Shown here: piece by piece, positions 19,139 through 30,610 of the stretch
Numbering within the stretch: position 1 is the first letter of the stretch
Layout: the number at the start of each line of letters is the position of its first letter
Assembly (NCBI GenBank): GCA_034520725.1
Contig: JAXHNH010000011.1
Coordinates: forward strand, 62,001 to 126,000
Length of the DNA stretch: 64,000 nucleotides
Direction of reading: 5' to 3'
DNA from: Gracilimonas sp034520725
GTDB lineage: Bacteria > Bacteroidota > Rhodothermia > Balneolales > Balneolaceae
The notes under the pieces: model-generated
Database searches by the model: none
The model's input: only the letters and a program-made list of their open reading frames with translations
What the model was told of the DNA's origin: nothing
Translations under genes and position numbers: made by a program

Positions 19139-22100
19139 CTATTTAGTGATAATAATCAATTCAGTCTCAACCGGTTGTGAACCTTTGGTGCCAATATCCT
19201 CTGCTCTGACCTTAAATCTGTTTTCACCTTCAATCAGGGTTAACTCCATTTGCGGCCCATATCCTAATGTCTGACCATCTTCAGTGAGCCAGGTAAATCG
19301 TACTTCTTTTGCTGATCGATTTATTGCGGGGGCATCAATGATCTTCTCGGGATTGGCAGGTGTATGTGCAAGCTGTATGGTTTTTTGTGTCTCATCAAAG
19401 GCTAATGGAGGCTTAACGGTAATTGGGAAGGTTCGGTAATAGATAGGCTCACCGTCGTAGAACCAGTGTAACTCGATCTGAACGTCACCGAGCTCATTGG
19501 TCGTCCAGGTACTGCTAAATCCATTTCCGGACCGAAAGCTCCAGTCAGAGTTGATACCCACTTCCTCAATAGTCAGGGTTTGGCCGGTAATAATGGCTTT
19601 TGGGTACTTAGGATAGATCTGAGGTATATCTTTTGGAGTGATCTCAACAACGGCGGAATCGACTGAATTTGGGGCATTTTGACCATCATCCTGAAGAAGG
19701 GTTATCCGGTGTTTGCGCGGTTCGGTTGGGGTGAATGTATTTCCATTGAGTGTTCTGCCATCAACTTTCCAGGTATTGGTTACTGTCTGCCCGTCAGCAT
19801 CTCTGTTTGGGTTGCCTGTCAAGGTGATGGGCTCTCCAATATAACGCACTCTCGAAGTTGTGACCCTTGGTTTAGGCGCGTTATTAGCTATGAAGGTTTT
19901 TTCAGCAATAGCTCGGTTGTTTGATGTAGGGCTGTTATCCATGATCTCCAGTCGTACGGTATGCTGACCAGGTTTGATGGCTTTGATCAGTTGAGCCGCA
20001 TTTTTGCTTATCAATTCGCCATCCAGAAACCACTTGTATTCTTTTATGTATCCATCCGTATCGTAAGAGTTCATGGCATTTAACTCAATGTCGCTGCCTG
20101 CTGCTACTTTTTCAGGGAGTTCCCATTTAATGACAGGTGGAGCATTTACCCTGATCGATTTTGTCAGACTGGCAGAATTACATGTTGCATTTGAACCGGT
20201 CTGAAGATTCAATGTCACCAAATACTCACCGGGTTCATTGAACCGGTGATCAGTAACAAAACCGGTTTTTTCTACAAGGCTGTCCTCTTTTTGAATTTTC
20301 CATTCAACAACATTCAGATCTTCTTCAGCGGATGAGTTAGTTCCATCAAGCCGCACCGTTTCTCCTGGTTCTATCCATTGAGGGACTTCATATCTCGCTT
20401 TTGGTCCCTCAATGACTCTTACAACAGCCCGTGCCTGATTGGTATTACCGCAGTTAACAGATCCTGATCCTTCAACAGTCAGGGTCACCGGAAATATCCC
20501 GGCTTCTGTAAATACATGGCGTATCTTAGGTCCTGTTTCGATGGTTCCGTCTCCAAAGTCCCACAGCAGAGAGGGCAGGGCACCGGATGGGTCTACACTA
20601 TTTGAACCATCGAATTCAAGTGCGGTATCAACACAAACTGTTGTATCGCTCATATTCATTTTGGCTACCGGGGAACCTTCTATGATCACTGGTATTTTGG
20701 TAACCGTTGTTTTATTGGAGATGCCGTCGGTCATGCTTAATACGGCATCATAGATACCCGGGCTGTCATAAACGTAAGATGGATTTGCACTTTCAGAGAC
20801 GTCTCCATTGCCAAAGTCCCACTGCACGTCAAAGGCATCTCCATCGGGGTCATAACTTTGGGAACTGTTGAAAAGAATGGTTTGTCCGGCACATGAGATC
20901 ACAACTGAATCTGCCACAGCCTGTACGGGTCGATTGATAAGAACGCGGATGGTTTTTTCAGCCTGACTATTTATAAGCCCGGTTCCATCATTCACTTTCA
21001 GGTTGAAAATATGAACACCAAACTCAGGCGCTTTCCAACTGAAGCTCGTTTCTGTTCGTTTTGAACCGTCAGGAAGTGTCCATTCAAAACTGAGGGGGTT
21101 ATCATCGGCGTCGTAAGTTGAGGTGGCATCTAATGTAATATCCAAAGAATTCGACCGGACAACCGACTCAGAAACGATGTATGGGGTATGATTTACGTTT
21201 ACGGTTCCCTCTACCGTCTTCTCAGAATTAGCGACTCCCTCGTTATCCACGGCTGTTATAGTGAAGTAGTGGACGCCACTTTCCTGAAAACTAACTTTTG
21301 CTTCCGGTCCCTGAAAAAGTACTTCCATCTTCAAAGGTCCATTCAATACGCTCAATCTCTCCGTCAGGATCGTAGGTCCGCCCAGCATTCAAAGTGATCT
21401 CTGCACCGGGAGCTATCGCTTCAGGTTGTACATCCCATCTGATGACCGGGGCATGATTTGCCCAAACAGTTCGGCTTGTCAAACTTTGTGCGATCTGATT
21501 ACCGGAGTTATCGCGTACTTTTAGGGTTATTACATGTTCACCCGATTCGTTGATGATAACTTCAGGATTGGGTCCCTCAGCTATGGGATCTCCATCTAAA
21601 AACCACTCATATCTGGTAATAATGCCATCCTCATCAAAACTTGCTGTTCCATCCAGTCTGAAAGGGACTTCAGAGGGGATGATCTCAGGGACTTCAAAAA
21701 CGGCTTCTGGAAACTGATTGACAATGACCGTGTGGGTTCTGACTTGTGCACTGTTAGCCTGTCCTCTGCCGTCATCTAAAGTTAGAGTAACTTCATATGT
21801 CCCCGGCTCCTGATAGGTGTGATCAGCATTCAATCCGTTCAGTATGGTTCCATCTCCCATATTCCAGGTGTAAGAGTAGTTTGAAGGCAGTGGAGTATCA
21901 CCATTATTGTAGGTCAGGCTTACCTTTCCGGTTGAGGTGATGTTAGGTGCTACTATTTGGCGACCCGATCTTTCACTCTGATCCGGTGTAAATGTTTTAT
22001 TTGAGACCTCAATACGAACCTGCCTTTGACTGTTGCTGCAGTTCGGAACGTCGCCACCGTTGTTTACGCGGACTGAGATAATATAATTACCGGGTTGAAT

Positions 22101-23342
22101 CGTAGAAAAATTGAAGGAGGGAGAGGTTGCCTGTAACTCACCATTAACAAACCAGAAATAATTCAGTGGTTTCCCCTGTAGATCGTAGGATTCAGCTGCA
22201 GAGAGGGTGAGCACCTCGCTCAAAGCAATATCTGTTTTTGGAACATTCAGACGTGCAATGGGCGGTTCACTGATCTGAACGGATCTGAAAATGACCCATT
22301 CCTCAGGAAACGAAAAGATGGTATTAGGGACACGTATGGTCAGGTCAATCTCACCGCGGGACTGAAAAAGAAGTGAAGGATTAACACCGGTTGCCCTTGT
22401 CTCTCCATTTACCTGCCAGCGCGTGTTTCTGAAATTAGCTGCATTTAGATAAGGACTCGTGAGTTCAAATGATTTTTCTGAGCATGTTTGTGTGGGGCGT
22501 TGTTGTAATGTGATCTCCGGATCCTTAAAGGGAGTTATTTCGGGTTCTAAAAGCCAGATCTTTGGCCGGTCCTGAGAAACTACTGACAAAACGGTGGATG
22601 TCTGCTCATTGCCTCCAACTGAAAGAACCCACTCATTTTGAGTCTCAAATGCATTTTCAGGTATATTTGATCCATTCAACTCGTAAAATCGCCCGAATCT
22701 ATCCAGTAAATTTATCTTTAAGTCACTTGCTGAATTAACGATGTAATCAGTATTTCCAGTGGTTGTATTGTATGGTTTGATCTGGAGAGCGCGGTTATTT
22801 GTGAGACCTGGAATACTAAGGGAAAGATCGATGCTTAATAGGTTCCACCCAATGATTTGGGATCCGGAGGGAGAAAGAACCCTGACTTTGAAGTTATTGA
22901 GATCATTTCCGGAAGCTACTTTAACACGAAGTATATATCCTTCCTGATCTTCTGAGATATCTATAATGTTATGCCAGGAGTTTCTATAGGAACTTTCATT
23001 TTGAACTGAGAGTGAGATAAGAGGTGAACCCTGATTATTCATTTTGACCGGTTGACCATTGACCAATCTGTATACATCATTAAAATTATATAGTTCGAAT
23101 GAGGTGACTGTGCTAGCAGGTCCGTTTAGAATATCCACATTGCTTCCGGTAGCGGCGTCAAAGATCTGAAGTGTACCTTGTGAAGCACCAGCCTCCGGTT
23201 GGATCCACAGATCGATGGATTGCACCGCATGGTCGTCCTGGTTACCTGAAACAGCTACAAAGAGATCCTGAGCAACCAGTGCCTGTGTTGAAATCATAAA
23301 AGCTGAAAGCAGAAATATAATTCTGAAGAGGAATGTACTCAT
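19139..23342 (-). CDS. Giant PKD-repeat surface protein (frameshifted)
   Basis: About 1,400 residues once the break near 21310 is repaired. I start at MSTFLFRIIFLLSAFMIST (23342), a signal peptide cleaved before QDLFVAV. A unique N-terminal region (about 25-350) precedes roughly ten PKD/Ig-like modules. These show repeated cores such as YTWNMGDGT, YEWFLDGDP, VQWDFGNGDVSE and LLWDFGDGT. No membrane helix or sorting signal is evident at the C-terminus (VETELIIITK). PKD arrays usually act as extracellular spacers or adhesins. It is the last gene of the operon led by the sensor kinase, beginning 5 nt after the FecR-domain gene. The break lies beside an A-run, so an indel is likely. Confidence 0.75.
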
Positions 23343-23346
23343 ATAG

Positions 23347-25133
23347 TTATTCGACCGAATAAGAATTCGAAAAATAGGTTTCACCGGTTACTGCGTTTTT
23401 AAATGTAATCTCAAGATCACCTGATACCAGACTCAAGGTTACAGCCCATTTTCCATTAAAATCTGTTCTGACAGTTCTGGTTAACGCGTTATTCGTCAGG
23501 ATAACCTCAATGCCCGGATACAAGTTGCCTGAAAATGTAGTAGAACCGGAACGGATAGAAGATAGATCACTTCCGGAAGCACTTCTTAATTTAAAGTTAA
23601 ATACTCTGTCTTTGGTCAGATTTACAACTCTTAAAGGTCTGCGAGTTGTATTACCTGAAGGGTCTGTAGATGAAAGTTGCAGTGCAGTTTCACCATCGGC
23701 AACATCGGTTTGGTAAGAAAACCTTCCTGTAGATTGTACAGGTACCGTTTTACCATTGATTGTGAATCGAGCTTCGGGTTCGGTAGCTCCATTAATAGTG
23801 ATGCTGTTGTTCACTGCAAATAACAGGTCATTGTTCATATCATCAATAAAGATAGGAGGGGCGACTTTATCTTCTGTACGAATGATCCGGGCTGTTTTAG
23901 AAAATGGTCCGCGCAGCCCCAGATCGTCAATAGCCTGTACTCGAACATAGGTCATACCCATTGGCAGACTGTTGAATGCGAGGGAGGTATCATTGGTTCT
24001 CACTTCAGTAGTATTATCTGAAAATTTTGGATCGGTTCCGTACTGTATTCGGTAGGACTGAGCCCCGGGTATGTCATTGTAGGAAAATACAATAGCCTGC
24101 TCATTTATGATCGAATCGGTTGTAGCCCAGGCTAACTGGGGTGATGGAAGTAATTTAACGGGATCCAACGGAGCTTTTCCACGTTCTACAACCGTTCCTT
24201 CGTTCTCCCGAATGGTGATAGTCACGTTATTGGAATTAACGATAGCCTGTCCGTCATAGTTTGTCAGTTTTACGAGTCCGACTCTTCCGTTTCAGCATAG
24301 AAATTCTGTGTCTGAAGCTCAGAGACTGATGATCCGGCATTCAGGACATAACGCCCCTGATCTTTACCGGCAGCGGAAAGTTTGGCAAGCAGTCCGCCAT
24401 CTTCCAGGGTGATCTCTGTATCTGTCGCATTATTAAGCTGGTCTATGCGCGATTTTCTGATCACAGCCACGGTGTTGGGTTCAACCTGAATATCACTACC
24501 ATCTACAAAAGAAAGCTGGGCATAGCTTTCGGTAAAAGTTCTGATACCATCTGATTGTGCAAACAGATCACCCCTCATGGCATCGGCCCAGGAACCGAGT
24601 AAACCGGTTCGTTTGTCAACACGACCTTTTTTTTGGGATAGCTGAGCCTGAACATCAACCACACGGTTAGCATTTAAGGCTGTTTCCATATCGTCAACCG
24701 CGGGCGGAATACTTCTTCCGATTGAAAAAGCCTGTTCAATATCTCCGTCATTTACTGCTTTGTTATATTCATTCAATAATTGCTGAACGTTTTGGTATTC
24801 ATTTGAGGCAAATACCGTGGCACCATTTGAGATCAATTCCCCAATTCTTTCCTTTTGTGCCGTAGTGGCAGCGTAAATCTGAGAAAAGTTTTGTAATTCC
24901 TGAATCTGAGAAGGGGTCATGCTGAAAACGTTTGCATCCGTATCATGGCTTGCTAGTGTAACTACAAGCGGCCAGTTGACGGTACTACCGGTATACTCTT
25001 CGGCTATCTTTTGCAAATCGTTGGCTTTGAATGAAACAGAATTACCCTGAGCCACAGCAAACCCTGTACCAATAAGTATGGCAGTAATAAAGCCAGTAAA
25101 GACTTTAGTGTAACTCAGTTTCATTTTACCCAT
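23347..25133 (-). CDS. FecR-domain exported protein with FN3/Ig-like domains (frameshifted)
   Basis: About 595 residues restored. A signal peptide (cleaved near AVAQ-GN) is followed by a helical region (about 30-180), then a FecR-like domain (LFAQSDGIRTFTESYAQLSF, then DGSDIQVEPNTVAVIRKSRI). The frame ends at ETEESDS, while the other frame resumes with VKLTNYDGQAIVNSNNVTI, placing a one-base break near 24262. Downstream are an FN3-like module (YRIQYGTDPKFSDN) and Ig-like units with FTINGKTVPVQSTG. FecR domains classically relay surface signals across the periplasm, and are also found in large extracellular proteins. Start overlaps the kinase stop by one base. It sits between sensor kinase and PKD protein, suggesting a shared envelope function. 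Confidence 0.72.
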
Positions 25134-27226
25134 TACTTCGGAAAAATCAACGTAAATCGTGAACCTATCGCTTCATTTGATTCAAGTTCTATTTCCCCGT
25201 TGTGAATATTTATGATCTCACGAACGTAAGCTAACCCAAGACCGGTCCCGTTTTCACGGGCAGCCTTTTTATTTGATTTAACCCGATAGAATTTATTAAA
25301 TATTTTCTTTTGTTCCTCAAGGGTAATACCGTATCCATAGTCAGTAACACCAAGTTTTACAGATTCTGGCCGGTTAGCTACTTTTATTTCGATCGTTCTT
25401 CCAGGCTCACCGTATTTGATCGCATTACTCAGTAGGTTTTGGATCGCATCAAAGACCAGGTCTCTGTCAGCTTTTACTTTGAAACCGCGCCCTTCACGTA
25501 CGATCTCAGCATCCACCTCTTTTTGAGCAAGCAACGGTCGGTTAACGCTTTTCACTTCTTCAGCGATCACGTAAAGGTCAATTTCTTTGAATTCAATATT
25601 AGCCCGGCCCGACTCAATTCTCTGGATATCAAGAAAACGATTCACGAGTGTTTTCATGCGCTGGCCGGATAGTAAAATTTCATTGATCAGATTATTCCGC
25701 TCTTTCTCATTGGTAAACGTGGAATCCTGCAGTACCTCAGAAAGTCCCATGATACTTGTGATCGGGTTTTTCAGTTCATGAGCAATGATATTGATCATAT
25801 CGTTTCGCTTGATATCGTTTAGCCGGTCTTCCGTTTTGTCGTGCAGGATGATCAAAGCCGCCTGTTCGTTGTCATCTTTATCGATGATAGAAACGTACTG
25901 GTAATCGTAGTAATCACTTTTATTCTCATTCTGATAATGAGCCAGTTCTGAGTTGTTGATCTTGACCGTGTACGGATCCGGATTATGTACCCGCTGTTCA
26001 AGTTTGTTCATTGTCACATCCTTATGAACAAGAATATCTCCAAGGTGCGTATCATCAGGGTCGAGCTGCATGGATTCCAGCAGCTGCTTAAAATTGTTAT
26101 TGAGGAAACTGAATTTTTTATCAGAATCAAGTATTCCAATCAGGTCTTCAGAATAGGTCATCATATACCTGTTCTTCCACTCCTCAAGAATGATCTTCTC
26201 TACATTGATTCGCTGATACCTTTCTAACGTGAGCCTGATGTTCTCGAGGGTGGTCTGCATTAAACTAAACTCAGGCAGGGTGACCGGTTGTACGGGATGT
26301 TCAAAATTCAGGGTACTCATGTATTCAACATCACTGATGATCTGCTCTACGGGTTTATTGACTCTTAAGCTAACGTACCAGCTAAACGAAAAAAGGATCA
26401 ATAATATTACGGCACCGGTGACAAGGGAGTAAGTGATCAGATCATACACCGGTTTCAGAATGAATGCATCCTCAACTGCAACCGTGTGCCAATAGGGCAG
26501 GGTTTCAAATCTGGAACTGAGAATAAACCATTCTTTATCATCAATGTTTGAAGTATTCAGATCGGAATAACCGGTATCGTTTAGAGCAGATTCAGGTATA
26601 TATATATTGTTTGAGGGTAGAAGTGATTGTCCATCTTCAGTGATCAGGTTCGCAGAATAATTTCCACCAAGGGGAATTTGTATCAGATCATTTACAATGG
26701 CAGTGGCATCAAAATACATATCTACAAAATAGATGATCTGACTGATCTGTATAGCTTGCTGGGCAACCAAAAAATATTTTCCTGAACCCGGATCGCTGCT
26801 AAAACTTACGTTGATACCGGGATCCAGTTTAGATGGCAGCCATTCGTAGGTAAATCCTGAAAAGTCGATCTCATCATAAATGGAACGTCGTATATCAACT
26901 GATTCAGACGAGCCATCTTCTGTGATGGTTATGCGCATCAAACCCGGGGTCAGGTTCAATGTCCTCGACATGATATCCTGAGTCTGAGCCGGATTTTCAG
27001 AGATCTCTTCAGTCACATAATTGGAGGCATTCAGCCAGTTCCGGATGATCTGATCTGACCGCTGAAGAGAGTACTCCTGAAGCTGCGACACTATGGTAGT
27101 GCGTTCATTGATGATGGCTTCCTTGTACTGAGGGCGTACAAAGATCCATATCAGGGTAAAAGCCAATAACAGCAGCAGGGAAGAGAATATAAAGATCCGC
27201 TTCCGAAGTGTGAGATTGTTAAGCAT
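25133..27226 (-). CDS. Membrane sensor histidine kinase
   Basis: A 697-residue two-helix sensor kinase. TM1 is about 10-30 and TM2 about 265-287; between them lies a periplasmic sensor of about 235 residues, probably Cache-like. A HAMP-like segment (about 288-340) and a PAS-like region (about 355-460: YSEDLIGILDSDKKFSFLNN) follow. The HisKA phosphorylation site is HELKNPITS near residue 480. The ATPase boxes are LLSNAIKYGEP, VTDYGYGI and NGTGLGLAYVREI. No response regulator is encoded nearby, so the partner is elsewhere. First gene of an overlapping operon with the FecR and PKD genes. Intact. Confidence 0.88.
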   Translation of the reverse strand: MLNNLTLRKRIFIFSSLLLLLAFTLIWIFVRPQYKEAIINERTTIVSQLQEYSLQRSDQIIRNWLNASNYVTEEISENPAQTQDIMSRTLNLTPGLMRITITEDGSSESVDIRRSIYDEIDFSGFTYEWLPSKLDPGINVSFSSDPGSGKYFLVAQQAIQISQIIYFVDMYFDATAIVNDLIQIPLGGNYSANLITEDGQSLLPSNNIYIPESALNDTGYSDLNTSNIDDKEWFILSSRFETLPYWHTVAVEDAFILKPVYDLITYSLVTGAVILLILFSFSWYVSLRVNKPVEQIISDVEYMSTLNFEHPVQPVTLPEFSLMQTTLENIRLTLERYQRINVEKIILEEWKNRYMMTYSEDLIGILDSDKKFSFLNNNFKQLLESMQLDPDDTHLGDILVHKDVTMNKLEQRVHNPDPYTVKINNSELAHYQNENKSDYYDYQYVSIIDKDDNEQAALIILHDKTEDRLNDIKRNDMINIIAHELKNPITSIMGLSEVLQDSTFTNEKERNNLINEILLSGQRMKTLVNRFLDIQRIESGRANIEFKEIDLYVIAEEVKSVNRPLLAQKEVDAEIVREGRGFKVKADRDLVFDAIQNLLSNAIKYGEPGRTIEIKVANRPESVKLGVTDYGYGITLEEQKKIFNKFYRVKSNKKAARENGTGLGLAYVREIINIHNGEIELESNEAIGSRFTLIFPK

Positions 27227-27402
27227 AATCGCCTAATATTAATACATAAAGATCATTTTAACTAAATAATAAGGCACTTTTTTAATGATTTGTAATGATA
27301 GAGTGAAACCGTAAAAATCAACTTGTTAACAAAGGCATAACATTAGCTTAACCTTCTCTTTAGCTGAAATGGTGATTCTTGGGCAACCTAATTTATTCAG
27401 CT

Positions 27403-27666
27403 ATGCTTATTGGTGGAGATTTTAACAACAGAGCAAAACAATTACTGGCAATCTTGTCTGAATTGTGTGATAACGATACGGATGCCAGAATCCCGGTTGA
27501 AGATGTAGTTGAGGAACTGGCATCTGATCGAGCCGAGCTCAAAAACCTTTTACAGTATCTGGAAGGGCGAGATCTCATTAGTATTGCTTCCATTGGTGGG
27601 CCGTTTCTATATGGGCATATTCAGATCACTGAAAAAGGCATTCACAAGGCTTTAAAAGGCAAATAA
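27403..27666 (+). CDS. Small winged-helix-like protein, unknown function
   Basis: An 87-residue protein starting MLIGGDFNNRAKQLLAIL. A TTG eight codons earlier is an alternative start. Three helices followed by a beta-hairpin with GPFLYGHIQITEKGIH resemble a winged-helix DNA-binding fold, and the ITEKG-I pattern recalls PadR/MarR-like C-terminal wings. No effector domain is present. It is divergent from the sensor kinase operon, 177 nt away, and could be a local regulator; that is inference. It ends against repeat copy A and a terminator. Confidence 0.55.
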   Translation: MLIGGDFNNRAKQLLAILSELCDNDTDARIPVEDVVEELASDRAELKNLLQYLEGRDLISIASIGGPFLYGHIQITEKGIHKALKGK

Positions 27667-27698
27667 ACCATACTTGATTATTTATTCCAGCACCCGGA

Positions 27699-27790
27699 TC
27701 GCAGTTCGGTCATTCGGTCCATCGGTGATTCGCAGTTCAGCTCTTCTTGATTATCGATTCACCGAACGACCGATAGATCGAAGGACCGAT
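27699..27790 (+). repeat. Dispersed intergenic repeat, copy A
   Basis: About 92 bp with the motif CGGTCATTCGGTCCATCG, then GATTCGCAGTTCAG and CGATTCACCGAACGACCGAT. The two ends can pair with each other. Copy B at 32673-32775 is the same element inverted, and copies C and D share its core. Confidence 0.6.
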
Positions 27791-27924
27791 TTATTTATTT
27801 GAAGGATTGGATATTTAAATCCTGGAATTAACCAATATACCCCAGATACAGGGAATAGATTTTCTCGAAATACTAACGTGCTGCACTATAAGTGCAGGGT
27901 TTTGAATCCGGGGCTGGATAAAAT

Positions 27925-27957
27925 AAAAGCCTCTTTGCAAAAAGAGGCTTTTTGATT
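27925..27957. terminator. Bidirectional rho-independent terminator
   Basis: A 12-bp stem AAAAGCCTCTTT/AAAGAGGCTTTT (27925-27936 with 27941-27952) has a 4-nt loop and a T-run on one side, an A-run on the other. It lies between the convergent winged-helix and metalloprotease genes and can serve both. Confidence 0.8.
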
Positions 27958-27974
27958 TAAAAGAAGATTGGAAT

Positions 27975-30422
27975 CTATTCTGAATCCAATACATCATTTA
28001 TGCGACTTTGAATATCCTCGATATGAGCTTTGGTCAACGCATCTGAAATTCTGGACCTTGCCTGATCAAGATCTTCGCTGAGTGTATTCAGTTCTACTCT
28101 CAGTAATGGTCGAATATCAGATGTTTCAATATCAACCCGGCCCGACTCATCATTTTCGAAAGCAGATGCGATATTGTTGATATACATACGCTGAAGATTC
28201 CTGCTGTACGGATCAACGGTTTCGTAATCATACATCTCACTCCAAACACCCTGTCTCAGGTCTGATAGCATTTCCAGTGGTGAATAAGCGTCATCACCAT
28301 TAAAGGCATAATTTTCGTTGAGCCTTATCATGACATCTGCGGCCATTACATCATTTAGGATTCTTGATTGCAGGTTCCTTACCCGATCAAGTGCGCCATT
28401 ATGCTCGATTCGGCGCAGAATATCTTCATCCAAAAGCCACTCTGGTGTACTGAAAACATGAGTGTTCAGGAATTCCATGGATTGCTCCTGATAACTTTCT
28501 GAAACAGGATTGTAAACGTACCCTTCCTGATCAGAGCTTTTTCTGTTCTGATACATCCCGCCAATGTTGGTAGATACATGTCCCGCATAGCGTGCCCACT
28601 GGAAGATCAGTTCACCATAGATCTCTTCCAGGTCATCATAGCCTTCACCCGGTGTGGATGTCCACTCGATCAGATTCGGAACCACGCGTTTGAGGTTCAT
28701 CAACCCGTATGTACTGGCTTTGACCGGATCATCCGAAAGGTCTTCCGTTTGAGAAGAGGGATCGTAACCGGTTGAGGATGCAAAACGATATACCGGATCT
28801 CCCGCTTTTTCCATGATCCAGCTATCCAGAATTGGTCTTTCGTCCTCAGGTGTTTCTGCTTCAGGAATTACACGATATCCCCAGTTTATAGAGTATTTGT
28901 CGTAAGGACCGATCTGACGAATAAAACGAATATTTTTATCACCCGGCTGTGCAATGTAATTCTGTCGGGCATATTCCATGATGGTAGTGGCAATGCCGTA
29001 TTTCTGGGTAAAGGTTCCTGAACGCAGTGAATCCACCGGATAAGCAGAACTTGACTGCATGTTGTGTGGCAGTCCCAAAGCGTGACCAACTTCGTGGGAT
29101 ATAACGCGGCGCATGGTTTCACCGATAAGGTCATCATCCAGCTTTAACTTTCTGGCAGCAGGATTGGCTGCTCCCGTTTCGATCATCAATCGGTTTCTAT
29201 ATGACCGCATATGGTTGTGATACCAAACGATATCACTTTCAATGATCTCACCGGTCCGTGGATCACTGACACTTGGTCCCACAGCATTACGGATAGTACT
29301 TGCCACCCAGCGAACGGTGGAATATCGAATATCTTCAGGACTCCAGTCCGGATCTTCCTCAGGAGATGGAGCTTCTTTGGCAATAACCGCATTCTTAAAG
29401 CCGGCTGCTTCAAAAGCCTCATTCCAGTCTTCAACCCCTTGTTTTATATAAGATACATATTTGGTTGGCGTGGCGGGATCGAGATAGTAGACAATAGGTT
29501 TAACCGGTTCAACAAGTTCCCCACGGGCATAAGCCTCTTGATCTTTAGGTTCCAGTCTCCAGCGACGAATGTAGCTTTTTTCTTCCGCTTTCTGTGCATC
29601 AGAACCGTAATCGATTTGATCTATTGTGAACCAGCCCACGCGATAATCTTCATATCTTGGTCGCATGGGTTCTTTTGGTAACAGCACCATAGACTGACTC
29701 ATCAGCATGGAGAGGGTAGCAGTCTGCTCATCAGATGGAGGATTGCCGGCATTGTACGTGAGAACGTGCCGAACTTCGATATTTTCTGGAAAACTTTTGG
29801 CACTTTCAATATAAGTACGGTCACCATCAAGTCGGCGAACCTGATATTGTCGTCTCAAAAAACTAATGGCTCCACTGATAGCTTCAATGTCCGAAGTAAA
29901 GAAGTCCGTTACGTCTATCACTATAGAGGTTGAATCTTCATTCATGGTTTCAATAGGGAAAGAAGCCAGAACGGGAGCAAAGTTATTGGCTTTCACTGAC
30001 TGGTAGATAGGAAGACTGTCAGCGGCTACCGCATTGTAAGATTGCTTTCTAAGGAGAATATTGTCTCTCTGTCGCTCGAAGGTAATGACCTGTTCAGCTG
30101 TTTTGGAACCGCCTGAGAAAAAACCAAAATAATCGGATGGGACTTCAGCAATTCGGCTCACCAATAACATTTCGCGGTCCAGCAACGAATCAGGAATTTC
30201 ATAATACAACTTGTCCTCAACCCAGTGGACGTCAAAAAGTCCCTCATCGGTTTTGGCATCTTTAGTTATTACACTCGAATAGGCTTTATCTCCATTATCT
30301 GAGGAGGCTGCCCGTTTGTTGGTATCGTTGTTTGAAGTAGCTTGCTTGGAACCCGAACATGCTGTTGCAAAGGCAAATGACAGCATCAGTACCCAAAGAA
30401 GTTTTAAGGAAGATCTTGGCAT
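27975..30422 (-). CDS. Zinc-dependent metalloprotease (DUF5117-type) lipoprotein
   Basis: An 815-residue exported lipoprotein: signal SFAFATACSGSK with the lipid on Cys22. The order of a DUF5118-like N-terminal segment, a DUF5117-like middle and a metzincin catalytic core fits the Bacteroidota zinc-dependent metalloprotease family. The extended zinc site HEVGHALGLPHN near residue 442 matches HExxHxxGxxH; the expected Met-turn would lie further on, around GIATTIMEYARQNY. The domain between about 100 and 330 has no recognised fold. It probably degrades peptides at the outer surface or in the periplasm. Monocistronic by layout: a terminator lies downstream and a divergent alanine dehydrogenase upstream, consistent with peptide and amino-acid use. 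Confidence 0.85.
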   Translation of the reverse strand: MPRSSLKLLWVLMLSFAFATACSGSKQATSNNDTNKRAASSDNGDKAYSSVITKDAKTDEGLFDVHWVEDKLYYEIPDSLLDREMLLVSRIAEVPSDYFGFFSGGSKTAEQVITFERQRDNILLRKQSYNAVAADSLPIYQSVKANNFAPVLASFPIETMNEDSTSIVIDVTDFFTSDIEAISGAISFLRRQYQVRRLDGDRTYIESAKSFPENIEVRHVLTYNAGNPPSDEQTATLSMLMSQSMVLLPKEPMRPRYEDYRVGWFTIDQIDYGSDAQKAEEKSYIRRWRLEPKDQEAYARGELVEPVKPIVYYLDPATPTKYVSYIKQGVEDWNEAFEAAGFKNAVIAKEAPSPEEDPDWSPEDIRYSTVRWVASTIRNAVGPSVSDPRTGEIIESDIVWYHNHMRSYRNRLMIETGAANPAARKLKLDDDLIGETMRRVISHEVGHALGLPHNMQSSSAYPVDSLRSGTFTQKYGIATTIMEYARQNYIAQPGDKNIRFIRQIGPYDKYSINWGYRVIPEAETPEDERPILDSWIMEKAGDPVYRFASSTGYDPSSQTEDLSDDPVKASTYGLMNLKRVVPNLIEWTSTPGEGYDDLEEIYGELIFQWARYAGHVSTNIGGMYQNRKSSDQEGYVYNPVSESYQEQSMEFLNTHVFSTPEWLLDEDILRRIEHNGALDRVRNLQSRILNDVMAADVMIRLNENYAFNGDDAYSPLEMLSDLRQGVWSEMYDYETVDPYSRNLQRMYINNIASAFENDESGRVDIETSDIRPLLRVELNTLSEDLDQARSRISDALTKAHIEDIQSRINDVLDSE

Positions 30423-30565
30423 GATAGATTTTAGTTGGTTTAAAGTTTTACCTAAAATAAAGTAGGGGTAATTAATAAAAGGATTAAGGCTTTAACATGA
30501 AATAACATTCCTGTGAAAGTGAAGGGAGGATAAACTTTCATTAACCAGTTTTCCTGAAAAATTCC

Positions 30566-30573
30566 TACCTTTG
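30566..30573 (+). promoter_or_regulatory. Bacteroidota-type -7 element (ald)
   Basis: TACCTTTG matches TAnnTTTG exactly, with a weak GTTTTC box about 19 nt upstream. It would give a leader of about 30 nt before the alanine dehydrogenase ATG. This is the best promoter match in the window. Confidence 0.45.
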
Positions 30574-30610
30574 CGTCCCAAAAAATAACAGCCTAACTAA
30601 ATCTAATATC

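Noticed and set aside
19139..27226. Classical FecIR-type iron signalling locus
   Set aside because: There is no ECF sigma factor and no TonB-dependent receptor; the FecR-like domain is part of a large exported protein beside a histidine kinase.
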